From Brevibacillus panacihumi W25 (GTDB taxonomy: Bacteria; Bacillota; Bacilli; Brevibacillales; Brevibacillaceae): DNA of 64,000 bases. Shown here piece after piece: positions 61,558 through 64,000 of this stretch. The position numbers and the translations under genes were made by a program. The stretch is from positions 603,501 to 667,500 of the forward strand of contig NZ_KI629786.1 in assembly GCF_000503775.1 (NCBI RefSeq), in the 5' to 3' direction. The notes under the pieces were generated by a model, which saw nothing but the letters and a program-made list of their open reading frames with translations, was not told the origin of the DNA and made no database searches. How positions within the stretch are numbered: the stretch's first letter is position 1; each line of letters begins with the position of its first letter.

Positions 61558-62220
61558 CTAGGCATTTTTTTTCAATTTTTTCGCTGCCCAGTTGCCGAGA
61601 GATTGGATTGCTTGAACCAGCACGATTAGAATCACGACTGTAATCAGCATCACTTCAATATCCCATTGCTGGTAACCGTAACGCAATGCCAGGTCACCCA
61701 GACCCCCGGCACCGACAGCACCTGCCATCGCGGTAGCGCCGATCAGACCGATAGTGGCAATCGTCAAGCACAGGACGATTCCTGGTCTGGCTTCGCGCAG
61801 CATGATGCGGAAGATGATTTGCGTACGGGAAGCGCCCATCGCTTGGTACGCTTCGATCACTCCGCGGTCGACATCCAGCAGCGCTGTTTCCATCAGGCGC
61901 GCGATGTACGGCGCGGTGTATACGATCAATGGCACGATCGCCCCTTCAATCCCGATCGAGGTTCCGACGACCAATTCCGTAAAGGGAATGATCGCGACCA
62001 TCAGGATGATGAACGGCAGCGAGCGTACGATGTTGATGAACACATTCAGGATGTGAAAGAGTGTCTTGTTCGGGAAAAGGTGATTGCCCTGTGTCACCAC
62101 GAGCAAAATGCCCAAAGGAATTCCGATCACAGTAGCAATGAACAAGGAGACGCCCACCATGATGACGGTCTCTTCCAAGGATTTCGTAAATAAAGGGATC
62201 ATCTCGACTAAACGGTCCAT
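61558..62220 (-). CDS. metP: Methionine ABC permease
   Basis: 220 residues, five or six membrane segments, MetI type, with the EAA loop EAYQAMGASRTQIIFRIMLREARPGIVLCLTIATIGLIGATAMAGAVGAGGLGDLA region. It takes up methionine, or its sulphoxide, with MetN and MetQ. Its ATG overlaps the metN stop (TAATG). Confidence 0.9.
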   Translation of the reverse strand: MDRLVEMIPLFTKSLEETVIMVGVSLFIATVIGIPLGILLVVTQGNHLFPNKTLFHILNVFINIVRSLPFIILMVAIIPFTELVVGTSIGIEGAIVPLIVYTAPYIARLMETALLDVDRGVIEAYQAMGASRTQIIFRIMLREARPGIVLCLTIATIGLIGATAMAGAVGAGGLGDLALRYGYQQWDIEVMLITVVILIVLVQAIQSLGNWAAKKLKKNA

Positions 62221-63257
62221 TATCTGGCTGCCTCCTCTCGTGTCACGATATCCACTTTGTATACGGATTGTCGCAAGAATTCAATGCCTTCCTGTACGGC
62301 CTTCTCTTCGCCGGAGATGTGCAAAAGCAGAATGCCCAGCGCAGTTCCCTTAATGGAAGTAATCGAACCGTACAGCAGATTGGTTGTCACTGGGAAACGC
62401 GCCGACAGATTGCCCAGGACAGGGTCCAGTGCGGCATCACCGCGAAAAGCGACGCGAAGGATTTTGGCAGCGGGACCGCTCGGCTTGATGTTGGACAAAA
62501 TTTCTGCGGGAACTTCATCGTCGAAAATCGTCTTGATAAAGTTGCGCGTCGTCGGTTGTTGAGGATTGCTAAATACGTCCAGCACGGAGCCCTGTTCGAT
62601 AACCTGTCCGTTCTCCATGATCGCGACACGGTCACAAATCTTTTTAATCACTTGCATCTCATGCGTGATCAGGACGATAGTCAGATTGAACTTGCGATTG
62701 ATGTCCAGCAGCAGATCCAGGATCGATTCGGTGGTTTGCGGGTCGAGCGCAGAGGTCGCTTCGTCGCAAAGCAGAATTTCCGGGTCAGTAGCGAGCGCGC
62801 GGGCGATCCCGACGCGCTGCTTCTGACCCCCGGACAACTGGGAGGGATAAGAGTTCGCCTTATCTTCCAGGCCGACGAGTCGGAGCAAATCCTTCACTTT
62901 CTTCTCAATGACGTCCTTCGGCACTTTGTTCATGCGCAGAATCTCTGCTACGTTGTCATAAACATTATAGGAAGAAAGCAAGTTGAAGTGTTGAAAGATA
63001 ATCCCGATCTTCTTGCGCGCCTGGCGAAGCTCGCTCTCCTTCAGCGACAGCATATCCTGACCATTGACGACTACTGAGCCGCTTGTTGGCTTTTCGAGCA
63101 GGTTGATCGTTCGCAGCAGGGTACTTTTCCCCGCTCCGCTGAAACCGATCACTCCGAAAATTTGACCTTTCTCTACGTTCAGTGATACGCCCTTCAAGGC
63201 TTCAACCTGTTTGTTTCCCACCTTGTACGTCTTGTGGATCTCTGTTAGCTGAATCAT
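62220..63257 (-). CDS. metN: Methionine ABC ATPase
   Basis: 345 residues. Walker A GFSGAGKST, signature LSGGQKQRVGIARALA, Walker B ILLCDEATSALDP, and a C-terminal NIL (ACT-like) domain (about 265-345) that binds methionine and mediates trans-inhibition. Confidence 0.92.
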   Translation of the reverse strand: MIQLTEIHKTYKVGNKQVEALKGVSLNVEKGQIFGVIGFSGAGKSTLLRTINLLEKPTSGSVVVNGQDMLSLKESELRQARKKIGIIFQHFNLLSSYNVYDNVAEILRMNKVPKDVIEKKVKDLLRLVGLEDKANSYPSQLSGGQKQRVGIARALATDPEILLCDEATSALDPQTTESILDLLLDINRKFNLTIVLITHEMQVIKKICDRVAIMENGQVIEQGSVLDVFSNPQQPTTRNFIKTIFDDEVPAEILSNIKPSGPAAKILRVAFRGDAALDPVLGNLSARFPVTTNLLYGSITSIKGTALGILLLHISGEEKAVQEGIEFLRQSVYKVDIVTREEAAR

Positions 63258-63290
63258 CTATCCAGTCTCCTTGCTGTACGAATTTCCTGT

Positions 63291-64000
63291 TTACCAGGAC
63301 GGGAGGACAGCTCCATCGAAGTGTTCCTCAATAAACTTCTTCACTTCTTCAGAACGGTAAGCTTCTACCAGTTTGGCAATGGCAGGGTTGTCTTTATTGG
63401 TTTCATTCACGGCGATGACGTTCACATAGGGCGAGTCAGAAGTTTCTGCGAAGATGGCATCTTTTTTCGGAGAATAGCCGGCAGACATCGCGAAGTTCGT
63501 ATTGATGCTCGCCAACTCTACATTTCCGAGGGAGCGTGCCAGGAAAGCAGCTTCCAGCTCTTTAAATTCCAATTTTTTCGGATTTTCAACGATATCCTGC
63601 GGAGTAGCATTATCGCCTACGCCTTCTTTTAGTTTAATCAATCCAGCAGCTTCGTATAGCATCAACGCACGAGCGCGGTTGGATGGGTCGTTCTGGATTC
63701 CGACGACTCCGCCTTCTGGAACATCGGCTACGTTTTTATGCTTGGTGGAGTAAAGTCCCATCGGAAAAGTAACCGAATTGCCCACTATGACGATTTTGGT
63801 CTTGTGGTCCGCGTTGAATTTATCGAGAAAAGGAATGGTTTGGAAGCTGTTGGCGTCCAGGGTTCCTTTATCCAGCGCTTGGTTTGGCTGTACATAGTCA
63901 TTGAAAACCACAACTTCTACTTCCAGTCCCTTTGTTTGCGCTACTTCTTTTACCTTGTTCATGATTTCTTCGTGAGGTCCTGCGGTAACGCCTACCTTCA
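63291..64000 (-). CDS. metQ: Methionine-binding lipoprotein, N-terminus beyond the window
   Basis: At least 236 residues of the NlpA/MetQ family (VGVTAGPHEEIMNKVKEVAQ…, DYVQPNQALDKGTLDANSFQTIPFLD, NDPSNRARALMLYEAAGLI). The apparent ATG at 63962 is internal: VGVTAGPHEE is read in the same frame up to 64000. The signal peptide and any S-box or T-box leader lie outside. Confidence 0.9.
   Translation of the reverse strand, partial: KVGVTAGPHEEIMNKVKEVAQTKGLEVEVVVFNDYVQPNQALDKGTLDANSFQTIPFLDKFNADHKTKIVIVGNSVTFPMGLYSTKHKNVADVPEGGVVGIQNDPSNRARALMLYEAAGLIKLKEGVGDNATPQDIVENPKKLEFKELEAAFLARSLGNVELASINTNFAMSAGYSPKKDAIFAETSDSPYVNVIAVNETNKDNPAIAKLVEAYRSEEVKKFIEEHFDGAVLPSW

Overview
The window is a mid-GC Bacillales chromosome segment. 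Gene content (bacterial NO synthase, flavohaemoglobin, YclNOPQ-type siderophore uptake, YxcD, YngK-type glycosidase, PurR boxes, strong AGGAGG ribosome sites) and codon use fit Brevibacillus or a close Paenibacillaceae relative; the genus is an inference. No rRNA, tRNA or CRISPR array was seen.

Layout. 1-5.1 kb: 5'-truncated YhgE/Pip membrane protein, a frameshifted Lrp-type regulator fused to a GNAT-like tail, an old-yellow-enzyme flavin oxidoreductase and an IclR regulator. 5.4-15.2 kb: a uronate/pectin-breakdown operon (kduI, 2-hydroxyacid dehydrogenase, TRAP transporter dctP-dctQ-dctM, zinc dehydrogenase, kduD, KDG kinase, KDPG aldolase) in which dctM is split by an IS110-family element. 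15.3-20.8 kb: orphan anti-sigma-like protein, hmp with an Fnr-type site at about -41.5, a Crp/Fnr regulator, and a PurR-boxed NCS2 permease plus phosphoribosyltransferase. 21-28.9 kb: iron-type alcohol dehydrogenase, HisC-like aminotransferase and two successive NMT1/SsuA-type ABC importers. 29-35 kb: GyrI-like protein, MATE exporter, lipoprotein, nos, ECF sigma and its membrane partner. 35.0-36.6 kb: second, inverted IS110 copy. 36.9-55 kb: YngK-like glycosidase, then a divergent two-operon locus. 55-64 kb: lipoprotein with SGD repeats, siderophore ABC operon with Fur boxes, YdcF, YxcD pair and metN-metP-metQ (metQ runs off the end).

Two things stand out. First, the locus at 38.7-55.0 kb encodes a membrane-tethered machine: two extracytoplasmic vWA proteins, a large tubulin-like GTPase, a second protein that looks like a tubulin-like paralogue without the GTP motif, a zinc-ribbon TRAFAC GTPase, a GAP1-like GTPase-associated protein with a C-terminal membrane anchor, a beta-rich protein, and a divergent operon with an SH3 protein, a zinc-ribbon membrane protein and a previously easy-to-miss 49-residue membrane peptide. 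It resembles predicted GTPase/vWA conflict systems known only from comparative genomics. Second, the left end of the IS110 element can be read as a bridge RNA: a target loop whose two guides match the insertion sites of both copies, a donor loop matching the element ends, and a TTGACA-N18-TATTAT promoter that forms only when the ends are joined.
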